Below are positions 56,004 through 64,000 of a stretch of DNA of 64,000 nt, one piece after another. The stretch is from Thalassospira lucentensis (GTDB lineage Bacteria > Pseudomonadota > Alphaproteobacteria > Rhodospirillales > Thalassospiraceae). The notes beneath the pieces were generated by a model. It saw only the letters and a program-made list of their open reading frames with translations. It made no database searches and was not told the DNA's origin. The stretch covers positions 1-64,000 of the forward strand of contig NZ_LPVY01000023.1 in the NCBI RefSeq assembly GCF_001613805.1, read 5' to 3'. Both the position numbers and the translations under genes were made by a program. The first letter of the stretch is position 1. Each line of letters starts with the position of its first letter.

Positions 56004-56552
56004 ATGCTGCGATCTTTTACGGCGCTTGTGATGGTTTTGATACTTACCGGGTGTGGGTCAATGAAACCGCAGGATTTTGCGCAAAAAGAGCCCCGCTTCG
56101 ATGTGTTTGAATACTTCGAAGGCAATAGTCGGGCCTGGGGAATTTTCGAGGACCGGTTCGGAAAACTGCGTCGTCAGTTCACGGTCGATATCACCGGGAC
56201 CATCGATGATGGCGTTCTGACACTGGAAGAGGATTTTCTGTATGACGATGGTGAACAGGACCGCCGTGTATGGACAATCCGCAAGACCGGTGAGCACAGC
56301 CTGAGCGGGGAGGCCGATGATATCATCGGCACGGCCGCGGGCGTGCAGTATGGCAATGCGCTGAACTGGAGCTATGAAATGGACCTGAAGGTCGGTGACG
56401 GTAGCTGGCGGGTCAGTTTCGATGACTGGATGTTTTTGCAGGGCGACGGGGTTCTTGTGAACCGGGCACGCGTGCGCAAATGGGGGTTCGAGATCGGCGA
56501 GGTCACCCTGTTCTTTACGAAACAGCCATCCGTGCTGCGAGCCGCCGAATAA
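56004..56552 (+). CDS. DUF3833 lipoprotein
   Basis: The 182-aa protein has a lipoprotein signal with lipobox LTGC at about residue 17. The DUF3833 core follows: PRFDVFEYFEGNSRAWGIFE, FTVDITGTIDDGVLTLEEDF, and DWMFLQGDGVLVNRARVRKWG. GGGAGAAAG precedes ATG 56004. It is last in the rightward lipid operon and overlaps the convergent NTF2-like gene by 38 bases at the 3' ends. Function unknown; probably envelope-located. Confidence 0.9.
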   Translation: MLRSFTALVMVLILTGCGSMKPQDFAQKEPRFDVFEYFEGNSRAWGIFEDRFGKLRRQFTVDITGTIDDGVLTLEEDFLYDDGEQDRRVWTIRKTGEHSLSGEADDIIGTAAGVQYGNALNWSYEMDLKVGDGSWRVSFDDWMFLQGDGVLVNRARVRKWGFEIGEVTLFFTKQPSVLRAAE

Positions 56553-56961
56553 ACCAGCCCAACACCGGAATGCGCGCATAAAAGGCCATCCCGGAATCCC
56601 AATGATCGACGTGGGATGAAATGCGCGTGCCATCATCGGAAAATGTCACGGCCGACATGCCGGTGACATCCCAATTCCCCAGAACCGAAATCCTGGCCGT
56701 AAAGCGCCAGCGCAGAAAACCGAGATCGTTATCAAGCGCCTGATGGGTAACGATGAATTGCGGATTTTCGGTATCGCGAAACATCTTGTCGAGATATGCA
56801 CAAACCCGATCCGGGCCGTTGATGGTGTTGAACGGATCGGTAAAGCTGTAATCCGGTGTGACGTGATGATGCAGGTTTTCAACCGTTTCCGGGCCCAGAT
56901 TGGCAAAATAATCACCATAGGCTTTCAGCGTTTCAAGTTTGGCTGATTGCACATCATCCAT
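56515..56961 (-). CDS. NTF2-like (SnoaL-type) protein
   Basis: The 148-aa product has the NTF2-like cone fold pattern: YGDYFANLGPETVENLHHHV, YSFTDPFNTINGPDRV and TRISSHVDHWDSG near the end. Such proteins bind small hydrophobic ligands or act as isomerases. It is the last gene of the leftward SDR/DUF6134 operon. Its 3' end overlaps the DUF3833 gene by 38 bases on the other strand. Confidence 0.85.
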   Translation of the reverse strand: MDDVQSAKLETLKAYGDYFANLGPETVENLHHHVTPDYSFTDPFNTINGPDRVCAYLDKMFRDTENPQFIVTHQALDNDLGFLRWRFTARISVLGNWDVTGMSAVTFSDDGTRISSHVDHWDSGMAFYARIPVLGWFIRRLAARMAVS

Positions 56962-57730
56962 CGGATTTTCCCATCACTTTGCGGATCAGTTTGAAATAAA
57001 GCCCATAGGGCAGAATGCGGGCAAGCTTTAGCTGTCGGACAAAGGGCGGCGGAAAGGCGATTTCAAATCCGTTGCCGCGCGTCAGGCCGTGATAAACAAA
57101 GCCCGCGGCCTGTTCCGGGGTTTGCAGATAGGGCATGTCGAAATCGTTTTTGTCGGTCAGCCGGGTTTTGACAAAGCCCGGATTGATCACGCGAAGATGA
57201 ACGCCCGTGCCCCCCAATTCCGCATGCAGGGTTTCGCACAAATTGATCAGGGCGGCCTTGGTCGGGCCGTAGGCCCCGGCCTTTGGCAGGCCCCGATATC
57301 CGGCGACCGAGGCGACAACCGCGATTTCGCCCGAACCGCGTTTGCGCATTTTCGGGATCAGGGTTTCAAGACAATTGACCGTGCCGAAATAATTGACATC
57401 GAAATGATCGCGGATGGTTTTGGCCGAAAATTCATCGACCGGCATCGGCGAATAGATCCCGGCAGCCAGAACCACCAGATCGGGCAGGCCAAACCGGTCT
57501 TCGATCAGGGCAATCGCATCGCGAACCGCATCGGGTTTGGTCACATCAAGCGGCACGGCATGGATGTTTTCCGACGATGCGGCCAGATCGGACAGCGCAT
57601 CGGCGGAGCGTGCCGATGCGATAATCGTCGTGTTTGCGCCCGCATCGGATTTTGCGAATTTTTCGACAAGTGCCGCCCCGATCCCGGCGGATGCGCCGAC
57701 GATCCAGACGGTTCTGAAATGTTTGGTCAT
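56954..57730 (-). CDS. Short-chain dehydrogenase/reductase
   Basis: The 258-aa SDR has the Rossmann motif GASAGIGAALVEK, the NNAG-equivalent LAAGIYSP, the catalytic Ser in VVASVAGYRG and the YGPTK catalytic Tyr/Lys. It may reduce a keto lipid or alcohol. Start ATG 57730 overlaps the DUF6134 stop by four bases (ATGA). The NTF2-like gene start overlaps its end. These genes often travel with ChrR-linked lipid clusters. Confidence 0.93.
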   Translation of the reverse strand: MTKHFRTVWIVGASAGIGAALVEKFAKSDAGANTTIIASARSADALSDLAASSENIHAVPLDVTKPDAVRDAIALIEDRFGLPDLVVLAAGIYSPMPVDEFSAKTIRDHFDVNYFGTVNCLETLIPKMRKRGSGEIAVVASVAGYRGLPKAGAYGPTKAALINLCETLHAELGGTGVHLRVINPGFVKTRLTDKNDFDMPYLQTPEQAAGFVYHGLTRGNGFEIAFPPPFVRQLKLARILPYGLYFKLIRKVMGKSDG

Positions 57731-58503
57731 CCGCGATGGTCCTTTTGGGCATTGTCGGTCTGGCAACTTGTGCAGCGATAGGTGATTTCAGAGCCATCCC
57801 GCGCCTTGAAGCGCAATCCAACCCACCGGCCATCGGCATCGTACCATGCATTGGTTTGAAGCTCGCCGTCATAGGTGAAGTGGGTCGCGTTGATCATGCC
57901 GTTGCCAACAGCCAGACGTTCGCCCCCCGTCTGGGATATGGTGATCGCGTTGGGATTGCCGGTCAGCGTATTGAGGACCTGATCGGTTTGCAAAACACCG
58001 CAATGCCAGTGATCGGTCGGGAAAATTCCGGGTGGCAGGGACTTCTGACCATCGGGGCCATCAACGACAAGCTGATCGTTTTCGCGCCGTGCCGAAATGC
58101 TGGTCTGATCACCGTCATCATCGACCTCTACCGATAGAGTCGATAATTGACCATCCTGCCAGATGCTTTCGGATCGGTAACGGAAGCTATAGGCATTGAA
58201 GCCCAGAAACGAGATATCGATATTGCTTTGGGCGACAACCTGAAGACCGTCCTTGCCGCGATTGAAACGCACGATATGCTGCCCGACCGGGGCATCGTTG
58301 CGGCGGATCTGAAACACCAGTTCATTGCCGTAACGCGCAATCGGATCGAAGTTTCGGCAGGCCGCACTGCGGTCAAGGCCATCGGATTGTGCGGGGGTAA
58401 GGGCCGATAATTCGCCGTTCTGCGCGAAGGCCGAACCGGCATTCTGGGCCGCCAGAATGGCAAGGGTGGCAAGCAGATATTTAAAAGGTTTCGGGCGTGG
58501 CAT
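57727..58503 (-). CDS. DUF6134-like exported protein
   Basis: The 258-aa protein has a signal peptide (residues 1-28, ending AFAQ). The mature chain has YGNELVFQIRRNDAPVGQHI and FNAYSFRYRSESIWQDGQL, features of DUF6134, a beta-rich periplasmic family often near short-chain dehydrogenases. The C-terminus has a CTSCQ motif. First gene of the leftward operon. Function unknown. Confidence 0.8.
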   Translation of the reverse strand: MPRPKPFKYLLATLAILAAQNAGSAFAQNGELSALTPAQSDGLDRSAACRNFDPIARYGNELVFQIRRNDAPVGQHIVRFNRGKDGLQVVAQSNIDISFLGFNAYSFRYRSESIWQDGQLSTLSVEVDDDGDQTSISARRENDQLVVDGPDGQKSLPPGIFPTDHWHCGVLQTDQVLNTLTGNPNAITISQTGGERLAVGNGMINATHFTYDGELQTNAWYDADGRWVGLRFKARDGSEITYRCTSCQTDNAQKDHRG

Positions 58504-58692
58504 GTGATGGCGTACCCTGCTTTTGGCCCCGGCGAACAAAGTGCGTCAAAGCCGGATTGCGAAGAATGAATTCTGTGTTTCCATACGCAGATGATTGCCG
58601 TCTGGATCAGGTTTGGGGGTGGGGCCGGTTGCTGCGCGATTGCAGCATGTGTGGCTTTGCGGTAAAGCAGGGCCAACAATGAAAGGCCGACC

Positions 58693-59502
58693 ATGCCCCA
58701 TCCGATAGCCGAAGATCTGATCGCAAGCGTTCTGCATCGCGATTCAAATGTCATCGTTCTGAACAAGCCGCCGGGATTGGCGTCGCATGGCGGGCCGAAA
58801 ACCTATTTCCATGTCGATGCGTATCTGCCCGACCTTAAATTCGGCATTCAGCCCGAACCAACCCTGGCGCACCGGCTTGATCGCGATACGGCCGGGTGCC
58901 TGTTGCTGTGCCGGCATCCGAAATCATCGAAAAAGATCACCCGCCTGTTTACCGAAAAGCTGATCGGCAAAACCTATTGGGCCGTGGTGCGTGGTGCGGT
59001 TGCCGATGATCACGGCTTTATCGACGCGCCGATTGGCAAGACCAATGATGAAAGCGGCTGGCGGATGCTGGTCCATGAAGACGGGCAGCCATCAAAGACC
59101 GAATATCAGGTACTGGGGCGCGGCAAGGACGAAGCGGGCAATGATATCACCTGGCTTGCGTTAACGCCCCATACGGGCCGCACGCACCAGCTTCGTGTGC
59201 ATCTGGACCATATCGGTCATCCGGTTCTGGGCGATCCGTTTTATGGTCGGGGGGATGAACCGCCGATTTTTGGACAGCCGCCGACCCTGATGCTGCTGTC
59301 ACGCCAGATCGTGGTGCCGTTCCATGCCGACCGGGAGCCGGTGGTGGTCGATGCACCGCCGCCGGAGCTGATGCGGCCGGGGCTTTCGGCCTGTGGCTAT
59401 GCGGGTGACTATGCCCCGCATGCGGCGTCAGTTGATGCTCAGTATGGCGGCGATGGCAGCGATGCTGAAGGCGGACAGGAGAGTTTCGAGGGTGATGATT
59501 GA
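58693..59502 (+). CDS. RluA-family pseudouridine synthase
   Basis: The 269-aa enzyme shows motif I VIVLNKPPGLASHGGPK, the catalytic Asp in AHRLDRDTAGCLLLC, and motif III TPHTGRTHQLRVHLDHIGHPV followed by GDPFYG. An S4 domain is absent. It modifies rRNA or tRNA. The last ~25 residues (DGSDAEGGQESFEGDD) are low-complexity and lie over the 3' end of the convergent AEC gene, so the stop may have moved by recent mutation. Confidence 0.9.
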   Translation: MPHPIAEDLIASVLHRDSNVIVLNKPPGLASHGGPKTYFHVDAYLPDLKFGIQPEPTLAHRLDRDTAGCLLLCRHPKSSKKITRLFTEKLIGKTYWAVVRGAVADDHGFIDAPIGKTNDESGWRMLVHEDGQPSKTEYQVLGRGKDEAGNDITWLALTPHTGRTHQLRVHLDHIGHPVLGDPFYGRGDEPPIFGQPPTLMLLSRQIVVPFHADREPVVVDAPPPELMRPGLSACGYAGDYAPHAASVDAQYGGDGSDAEGGQESFEGDD

Positions 59503-60354
59503 GGCCATGGCCTCCGGATCGCCATTAAGCTGCCGGGCGAGGATATAGGCGTTGCCGGCGCAGGGCATACCGGCATAAAGCACTCCCATCGCCAGAACCA
59601 TACCCTCCACCCCGGCCAGATGCAGCGCAATGCCGGTGATGACCGGCAGGATCGCAAGCTTGATCGTGGTTGAAAGCGCGATGGCGCCCAATGCCTGTTT
59701 GCTGAGGATAAAACGCAGTCCGGCCCCGACCGACAGCAGGCTGAGCGGCAAGGCGGCGGTTTTGAAAAGGGCCGCGGTATTTTCAATCGGCAGCGGCACG
59801 TGAATGTTGCTGATATTAAGCACCGCACCGGCCCCGGCGGCGATGATGATCGGGTTTTGCGCAAGCCCGATCATGATGCGTTTAAAGCTGCCCTTGCCAC
59901 CCGCAAAGGCATTCAGCACCACAACGCCCAGCATGTTGGTCGCAATCACCATCACCGCAACAAAGACAATCGCCAGTGCCAGACCTTCGCTGCCATAAAG
60001 CGCATCGGCAACGGCAAGCAGCACATAGCTGTTATAGCGCACCGATCCCTGAAAGATCGAGGTAAAGAGCGGTGTGTTGCTGGTGATCAGCGGCCGCAAA
60101 AGCAGCAGGACAGCCGCAAGGAAAAGGGTCGCGCCCAAGGTGACCATGACGGCGGTGCCCGCATGCCCGGAACTGAAATCGGCACGGTAAATTTCCACCA
60201 TCAGAAGCGATGGCAGCAGCAGGTAATAGGTCAGCCGATCAATCCCGGCCCAGATGTCAGAACCGGTGATCAGATAACGTTTGAGTGCCGCCCCGACCAG
60301 AATGGCGGCAAAGATCGGAAAGATGGCGGCGATCAGGTCGTAGGCAAGCTGCAT
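59428..60354 (-). CDS. AEC-family auxin/malonate-type carrier
   Basis: The 308-aa membrane protein has ten hydrophobic segments in two halves, with the AEC pattern PIFAAILVGAALKRY, IDRLTYYLLLPSLLMVEIY, then LYAGMPCAGNAYILARQL. Members export auxin in plants and transport malonate or other organic acids in bacteria. Its 3' end overlaps the RluA-type gene by 75 bases on the opposite strand. Confidence 0.9.
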   Translation of the reverse strand: MQLAYDLIAAIFPIFAAILVGAALKRYLITGSDIWAGIDRLTYYLLLPSLLMVEIYRADFSSGHAGTAVMVTLGATLFLAAVLLLLRPLITSNTPLFTSIFQGSVRYNSYVLLAVADALYGSEGLALAIVFVAVMVIATNMLGVVVLNAFAGGKGSFKRIMIGLAQNPIIIAAGAGAVLNISNIHVPLPIENTAALFKTAALPLSLLSVGAGLRFILSKQALGAIALSTTIKLAILPVITGIALHLAGVEGMVLAMGVLYAGMPCAGNAYILARQLNGDPEAMASIITLETLLSAFSIAAIAAILSIN

Positions 60355-60409
60355 GGGGTGGTCGCATCAGTTTGATGTGGGGTGGGCCCAGAGCGGGCCG
60401 GGGGATGTC

Positions 60410-60856
60410 TCAAACCTTGCGGTTCTGGTATTCGGCAAAAACCTGTTCGGGGGAATGGCCGCGATATTGTTCGCAGATTTCCTCGAATTTCGGGTTGCTG
60501 ATCAGAAGGTCGGCGGTGCTGCGGTTGCATGCAATCGGCACTTCATACATGTTGGCCAGCCGGATCAGGGCCCGGACATCAACATCGTGGGGCTGGGGCG
60601 TCATCGGGTCGGTGAAGAAAAACATCGCCTGCAATTCGCCATGCGCAATCATCGAGCCGAGCTGCTGATCACCGCCGAACGGGCCGCTTTTAAGCGCCAC
60701 GATATCGAGATCGGGGAAGCGTTCCTGAAGCACGCGCCCGGTGGTGCCGGTGGCAAAAATCCGGGTGCCGGAAAACTGTGATTTGTGGGTTTCCAGCCAA
60801 TCGGCCATTTCGCGTTTGCGACGGTCATGGGCGACAAGTCCGATCGAAAGCGTCAT
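60410..60856 (-). CDS. mgsA: Methylglyoxal synthase
   Basis: The 148-aa enzyme turns dihydroxyacetone phosphate into methylglyoxal. Visible parts are the phosphate loop FATGTTGRVLQE, the catalytic Asp in SGPFGGDQQLGSMIA and the second site TDPMTPQPHDVDVRAL. Length fits the family. Next to a gene-free, repeat-bearing region on its upstream side. Confidence 0.95.
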   Translation of the reverse strand: MTLSIGLVAHDRRKREMADWLETHKSQFSGTRIFATGTTGRVLQERFPDLDIVALKSGPFGGDQQLGSMIAHGELQAMFFFTDPMTPQPHDVDVRALIRLANMYEVPIACNRSTADLLISNPKFEEICEQYRGHSPEQVFAEYQNRKV

Positions 60857-61002
60857 GGGTGGTTTCTCCTGCGTCTTGATCCGGGCAATCCCGGCGGGTG
60901 ATCTTAGCGGACCGGTCCTTCATAGGGCAATATGATGGCATAATTTATTGAGAATAAACGAGAATTTTTACCAGAACCGGCGGGCGAAAATTTTTGCAAA
61001 AT

Positions 61003-61017
61003 GTTCTTGATTTGTTC
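61003..61017 (+). promoter_or_regulatory. LexA (SOS) box, second copy
   Basis: GTTC-TTGATTT-GTTC again, identical to 2640-2654. It overlaps the -35 TTGATT (61007-61012), with -10 CATAAA (61030-61035) at 17 bp. Confidence 0.7.
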
Positions 61018-61041
61018 TTTTGTTTGTGGCATAAAGATAAA

Positions 61042-61106
61042 GTCAACAGGACAAATGGGTCCGGAGACATAACCCGCCAAGCGTGATGCGCTTTGGCGGT
61101 TTTTTG
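61042..61106 (+). ncRNA. Putative SOS-controlled small RNA (about 65 nt), copy 2
   Basis: A short transcript from the same promoter type ends at a terminator with stem CCGCCAAGCG/CGCTTTGGCGG (one bulged T) and TTTTTT. It shares AAAGTCAAC with copy 1 but differs in the terminator stem. No ORF fits. Confidence 0.45.
61072..61106 (+). terminator. Rho-independent terminator of small RNA copy 2
   Basis: The hairpin at 61074-61099 is followed by a run of six T. Confidence 0.8.
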
Positions 61107-61949
61107 CATTTCCGGGGTCAGATTGTTTGTCAAAAGCAGGGGATGAAGTGATGAAAAAGCGACGATGTTGAGTGGTTGAATAGCAGGTGGATTCCGCCAG
61201 GCGCGGAAGATCCGTGTGGGGAAAGTCAATACGGCAGGAGTGCGTCCGGGCTTTGAAACGGCCCGGAAACGGACGGCGTAAAGTTTGACGAAGTGGAAAG
61301 GCAGAACGGGAGAGGTGCGCCTGCCGGGAAGGGCGCGGGAAGATTTGCGGGGCCGGATGCGGATCGAGTGGTCAGCAGCGGAGCAGGGGTGGTTGGGGCT
61401 GCGATGTCATCACGCCAGTGCCGGGATCGGAGCGTGGGTCAACACGGGACCGTTCCGTTCTGGCCGTACCATCTGGCGAGAGTGGCAGCAAGAACGGTCG
61501 GCGGAGCCTCGTCGCTATCGGTGGGCACGCAGCAATCGCACAGCCCGGTCGGGGGCAGTGAGGCCAGCGGCACCAGTGGGCATCGTCCGGCGTAGAACTT
61601 GGCTTGGATTTTCGCTTGGATCTTGGGGGCGTATTGCGTCTTGGAGGGGAGGTCGGCGTCGGTTCGGTGTTGGGCTGGGGCGTCACCGTTGGCGGGGCCG
61701 AGTTTCAATCCGGGCTTTGGTCCGGTGTCCGGGGCAGGAGCCTGTCCGATGTCATCGTTGGGTCTGTTTTGCATGCAGGAGGCAGCGGGCAGTGGCTGAG
61801 CACGGCAGGGCCGAATGGGGCAGCGACGAAACGAGGCATGGTAGACCCGAGGCGGGGCAAGGCCAGGACCGGCTGGGTCAGTCGGTCAGAGGAGCGCAAG
61901 CCAAACCAGGGCGAGAGGCTGTTGGGCGGGGCAGCAGAACCCATTTTTC

Positions 61950-62075
61950 GTCACACCCGCGAAGGCGGGTGTCCATGTTTCGGCGGGTTGGGTGTTCCGG
62001 GATCGGATAGGGGCGCGTCTCCCGGTGGTCGGTGCTGCCGGCGGCTGTCTGGATTCCCGCCTTCGCGGGAATGAC
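61950..62075. repeat. REP-like pair of inverted palindromes
   Basis: Left arm 61950-61976 and right arm 62049-62075 are near-perfect inverted copies of a 27-bp unit. Each holds the hairpin CCCGC-GAAG-GCGGG (or its complement). The 72 bp between shows nothing coding. This GTCATTCCCGCGAAGGCGGG type of unit is a widespread extragenic palindrome in proteobacteria. Confidence 0.7.
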
Positions 62076-62094
62076 GGTGGGGAGTAAACCGCAC

Positions 62095-62127
62095 AAAAAA
62101 CGGCCGCCCCTAGGGAGCGGCCGTTTG
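62095..62127. terminator. Terminator after the odhB-lpdA operon
   Basis: AAACGGCCGC (62098-62107) pairs with GCGGCCGTTT (62117-62126), 26 bases after the lpdA stop on the minus strand. Confidence 0.8.
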
Positions 62128-62152
62128 AATGATCGGGTTGCCCCGGATCTTA

Positions 62153-63559
62153 TTACATGTGGATCGCGCGTTTGTCGGCGTCCAGGGCGGCTTCCTTGAC
62201 GGATTCGCCAAGGGCCGGGTGGGCGTGGCAGGTGCGCGCGATGTCTTCGGCAGAGGCGCCGTATTCCATCGCAAGGACCACTTCGGCAATCAGATCGCCC
62301 GCAGCCGGGCCGACAATATGCGCGCCGACGACACGGTGCGTTTTATTGTCTTCGATGATCTTCACAAAGCCCTCGGTGCTTTCCATTGCCTTGGCGCGAC
62401 CGTTGGCGGTGAAGGGGAATTTGCCGACTTTGTAGTCTGCGCCTTCTTCCTTCAGCTGTTCTTCGGTCTTGCCGACAGCGGCAACTTCCGGCCAGGTGTA
62501 AACAACACCCGGGACCTTGCCGTAATCGACATGGCCTTCTTCGCCTGCGAGCATTTCAGCAAGGGCGACACCGTCTTCCTCGGCCTTGTGGGCGAGCATC
62601 GGACCGGCAATCGCATCGCCAATCGCAAAGATGCCCTGCACGTTGGTCTGGAAGTGTTCGTCGGTTTTAACGCGACCGCGTTCGTCAAGTTCGACGCCTG
62701 CCTTGTCAAGGCCAAGGCCGGTGACAAACGGACGGCGACCAATGGCGACCAGAACGACGTCAGCCTTGATTTCCTCGGCATCGCCGCCCTTGGACGGTTC
62801 AACCGTGAGGGTCACGCCAGACTTGCCCGATTTCGCACCGGTGACCTTGTGGCCCAGTTTGAATTCGAGGCCCTGTTTGGCGAAGATGCGCTGGGTCTGT
62901 TTGACCAGTTCGCCATCCATGCCCGGCAGGATGCGGTCGAGATATTCGATCACGGTGACTTCGGAACCAAGCCGACGCCAGACCGAACCGAGTTCGAGAC
63001 CGATCACGCCTGCGCCAATGACGACCATCTTTTTCGGCACTTTCGGAAGAACCAGTGCGCCGGTCGAGGAGACGATGTTTTTTTCGTCAATTTCGACACC
63101 CGGCAGCGGGGTGACTTCCGAACCCGTGGCGATCACGATGTTCTTGGCAGTGATGGTTTCTTCGCCGCCATCCAGAAGGGCAACCTTGACCGTGGTCGGC
63201 GAGGTGATTTCGCCGGCACCCTTGACGTAGGTGACCTTGTTCTTCTTGAACAGGAATTCAATGCCCTTGACGTTGCTGTCAACGACCTTGTCCTTGCGGG
63301 CCATCATCTTTTCGAGATTGACCTTCGGCTTGGAGACTTCGATGCCGTGGGTATCGAAATGCTCGGTCGCCTCTTCGAAGAGGTGGGACGAATGAAGCAG
63401 GGCCTTGGACGGGATGCAGCCTACATTGAGGCAGGTACCGCCAAGGGTGCCGCGTTTTTCAACGCAGGCAACCTTGAGACCAAGCTGTGCGGCGCGGATG
63501 GCGCAAACGTAACCGCCAGGACCGCCACCGATCACGACAACGTCGTAGTTCTCACTCAT
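62153..63559 (-). CDS. lpdA: Dihydrolipoyl dehydrogenase (E3)
   Basis: The 468-aa flavoprotein has FAD motif [20 protein letters not shown], the redox-active disulfide [13 protein letters not shown], the NAD motif [15 protein letters not shown], and the C-terminal catalytic His/Glu in HAHPALGE. It reoxidises lipoyl groups of 2-oxo acid dehydrogenases. It lies 24 bp after odhB, the usual order for the 2-oxoglutarate dehydrogenase operon. Confidence 0.97.
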   Translation of the reverse strand: MSENYDVVVIGGGPGGYVCAIRAAQLGLKVACVEKRGTLGGTCLNVGCIPSKALLHSSHLFEEATEHFDTHGIEVSKPKVNLEKMMARKDKVVDSNVKGIEFLFKKNKVTYVKGAGEITSPTTVKVALLDGGEETITAKNIVIATGSEVTPLPGVEIDEKNIVSSTGALVLPKVPKKMVVIGAGVIGLELGSVWRRLGSEVTVIEYLDRILPGMDGELVKQTQRIFAKQGLEFKLGHKVTGAKSGKSGVTLTVEPSKGGDAEEIKADVVLVAIGRRPFVTGLGLDKAGVELDERGRVKTDEHFQTNVQGIFAIGDAIAGPMLAHKAEEDGVALAEMLAGEEGHVDYGKVPGVVYTWPEVAAVGKTEEQLKEEGADYKVGKFPFTANGRAKAMESTEGFVKIIEDNKTHRVVGAHIVGPAAGDLIAEVVLAMEYGASAEDIARTCHAHPALGESVKEAALDADKRAIHM

Positions 63560-63583
63560 GAGTTCTTTGATCCTTTTGTCTGA

Positions 63584-64000
63584 TCAGATGTCGAGCAGGA
63601 TGCGTTCCGGGTTCTCGATGCATTCCTTGACGCGTACCAGGAAGGAAACGGCTTCGCGGCCGTCAATGATACGGTGGTCATAGGACAGCGCCAGATACAT
63701 CATCGGACGGATTTCGACTTTGCCGTCGATCGCGACCGGGCGCATCTGGGTTTTGTGCATGCCGAGGATACCGGACTGCGGCGCATTCAGGATCGGGGAG
63801 GACAGAAGGGAGCCAAACACGCCACCATTCGAAATGGTGAACGAGCCGCCGGTCATTTCATCCATGCCCAGTTTGCCGTCACGTGCACGTTTGCCGAAAT
63901 CGACAATGGTGCTTTCGAGGTCGGCAAAGGTTTTCTTTTCCGCCGAACGGATGACCGGAACAACCAGACCCTGCGGGGTACCAACGGCAACGCCGATATC
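63584..64000 (-). CDS. odhB: 2-oxoglutarate dehydrogenase E2 (dihydrolipoyl succinyltransferase), C-terminal part
   Basis: The frame is open through the right edge of the window, so only the catalytic-domain end (about 138 residues) is seen. It contains [34 protein letters not shown], the conserved [20 protein letters not shown], and the active site [14 protein letters not shown] with the catalytic His and Asp. The pattern is that of the succinyltransferase subtype rather than the acetyltransferase. lpdA follows at once. Confidence 0.93.
   Translation of the reverse strand, partial: DIGVAVGTPQGLVVPVIRSAEKKTFADLESTIVDFGKRARDGKLGMDEMTGGSFTISNGGVFGSLLSSPILNAPQSGILGMHKTQMRPVAIDGKVEIRPMMYLALSYDHRIIDGREAVSFLVRVKECIENPERILLDI

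Larger units (their letters stand above)
60857..62152. other. 1.3-kb gene-free region upstream of mgsA
   Basis: Apart from the LexA-box small-RNA locus (61003-61106), the REP-like pair (61950-62075) and the lpdA terminator, no gene could be supported. Open frames in 61285-62010 are Arg/Trp/Gly-rich on one strand and Pro-rich on the other, the usual shadow of GC-rich non-coding DNA. The CGGGAGAGGTGCG stretch at about 61308 recurs in repeats A and B, so the region is probably a diverged third copy. Confidence 0.55.

Noticed and set aside
61285..62010. 241-codon open frame in the gene-free region
   Set aside because: Composition is dominated by Arg, Gly and Trp with no domain pattern, no ribosome site, and the other strand gives Pro-rich frames. 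This is typical of GC-rich non-coding DNA.
61950..62075. CRISPR array
   Set aside because: Only two arms in inverted orientation with one 72-bp gap; no repeated spacer-size pattern and no cas genes.

Overview
The window looks like chromosome of a marine, Thalassospira-like member of the Alphaproteobacteria (Rhodospirillales). This is inferred from gene content and style, not from a marker gene. It carries an ECF sigma/ChrR pair with the zinc ligands numbered as in Rhodobacter sphaeroides, TGATCC-N18-TA promoters, a GTTC-N7-GTTC LexA box of the alphaproteobacterial type, a TAXI-type TRAP transporter, malate synthase G and a C-P lyase locus. Most genes share a moderately GC-rich codon style. 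Two long genes (5.7-8.6 kb and 28.4-30.6 kb) are clearly AT-richer and look acquired.

Layout. 0-0.3 kb: 3' end of a tRNA-like gene, a long hairpin element and a second copy of the tRNA 3' end. 0.4-2.5 kb: Tat-exported amidohydrolase and a membrane methyltransferase. 2.5-5.6 kb: a repeat-rich graveyard with a LexA-box promoter driving a roughly 60-nt RNA, a 0.4-kb direct repeat pair, tandem ~108-bp repeats, a phage tail-like fragment abutting an ArdC-type metallopeptidase fragment, a VOC gene and a frameshifted membrane-protein relic. 5.7-8.6 kb: a membrane-anchored NACHT (STAND) NTPase, the best candidate for a little-described defence gene. 8.7-16.6 kb: katG, an esterase, a USP/betaine-transporter pair, a META lipoprotein and an Ldh2-family dehydrogenase.

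16.7-28.4 kb: a complete C-P lyase (phosphonate) locus. phnCDE plus two accessory genes run rightward and converge on phnGHIJKLMN, which runs leftward, with phnF divergent from phnG. A Pho-box-like site and a motif shared by both promoter regions suggest joint control by PhoB and PhnF. 28.4-30.6 kb: an AT-rich TPR-methyltransferase gene. 30.7-49.7 kb: metabolism, transport, two diguanylate cyclases, a TetR-GNAT pair with a perfect 16-bp operator, and two rRNA-modification genes.

49.7-58.5 kb: an rpoE-chrR operon divergent from a membrane-lipid operon (FAD oxidoreductase, DUF1365, cyclopropane synthase-like methyltransferase, MFS, DUF3833). Both start regions carry TGATCC-N18-TA promoters. A convergent NTF2/SDR/DUF6134 operon follows. 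Together they look like a singlet-oxygen/lipid-damage regulon. 58.7-64 kb: a pseudouridine synthase, an AEC carrier, mgsA, a 1.3-kb gene-free stretch holding a second LexA-box small-RNA locus and a REP-like pair, then lpdA and the 3' part of odhB.

All calls come from reading the sequence. No database search was possible.
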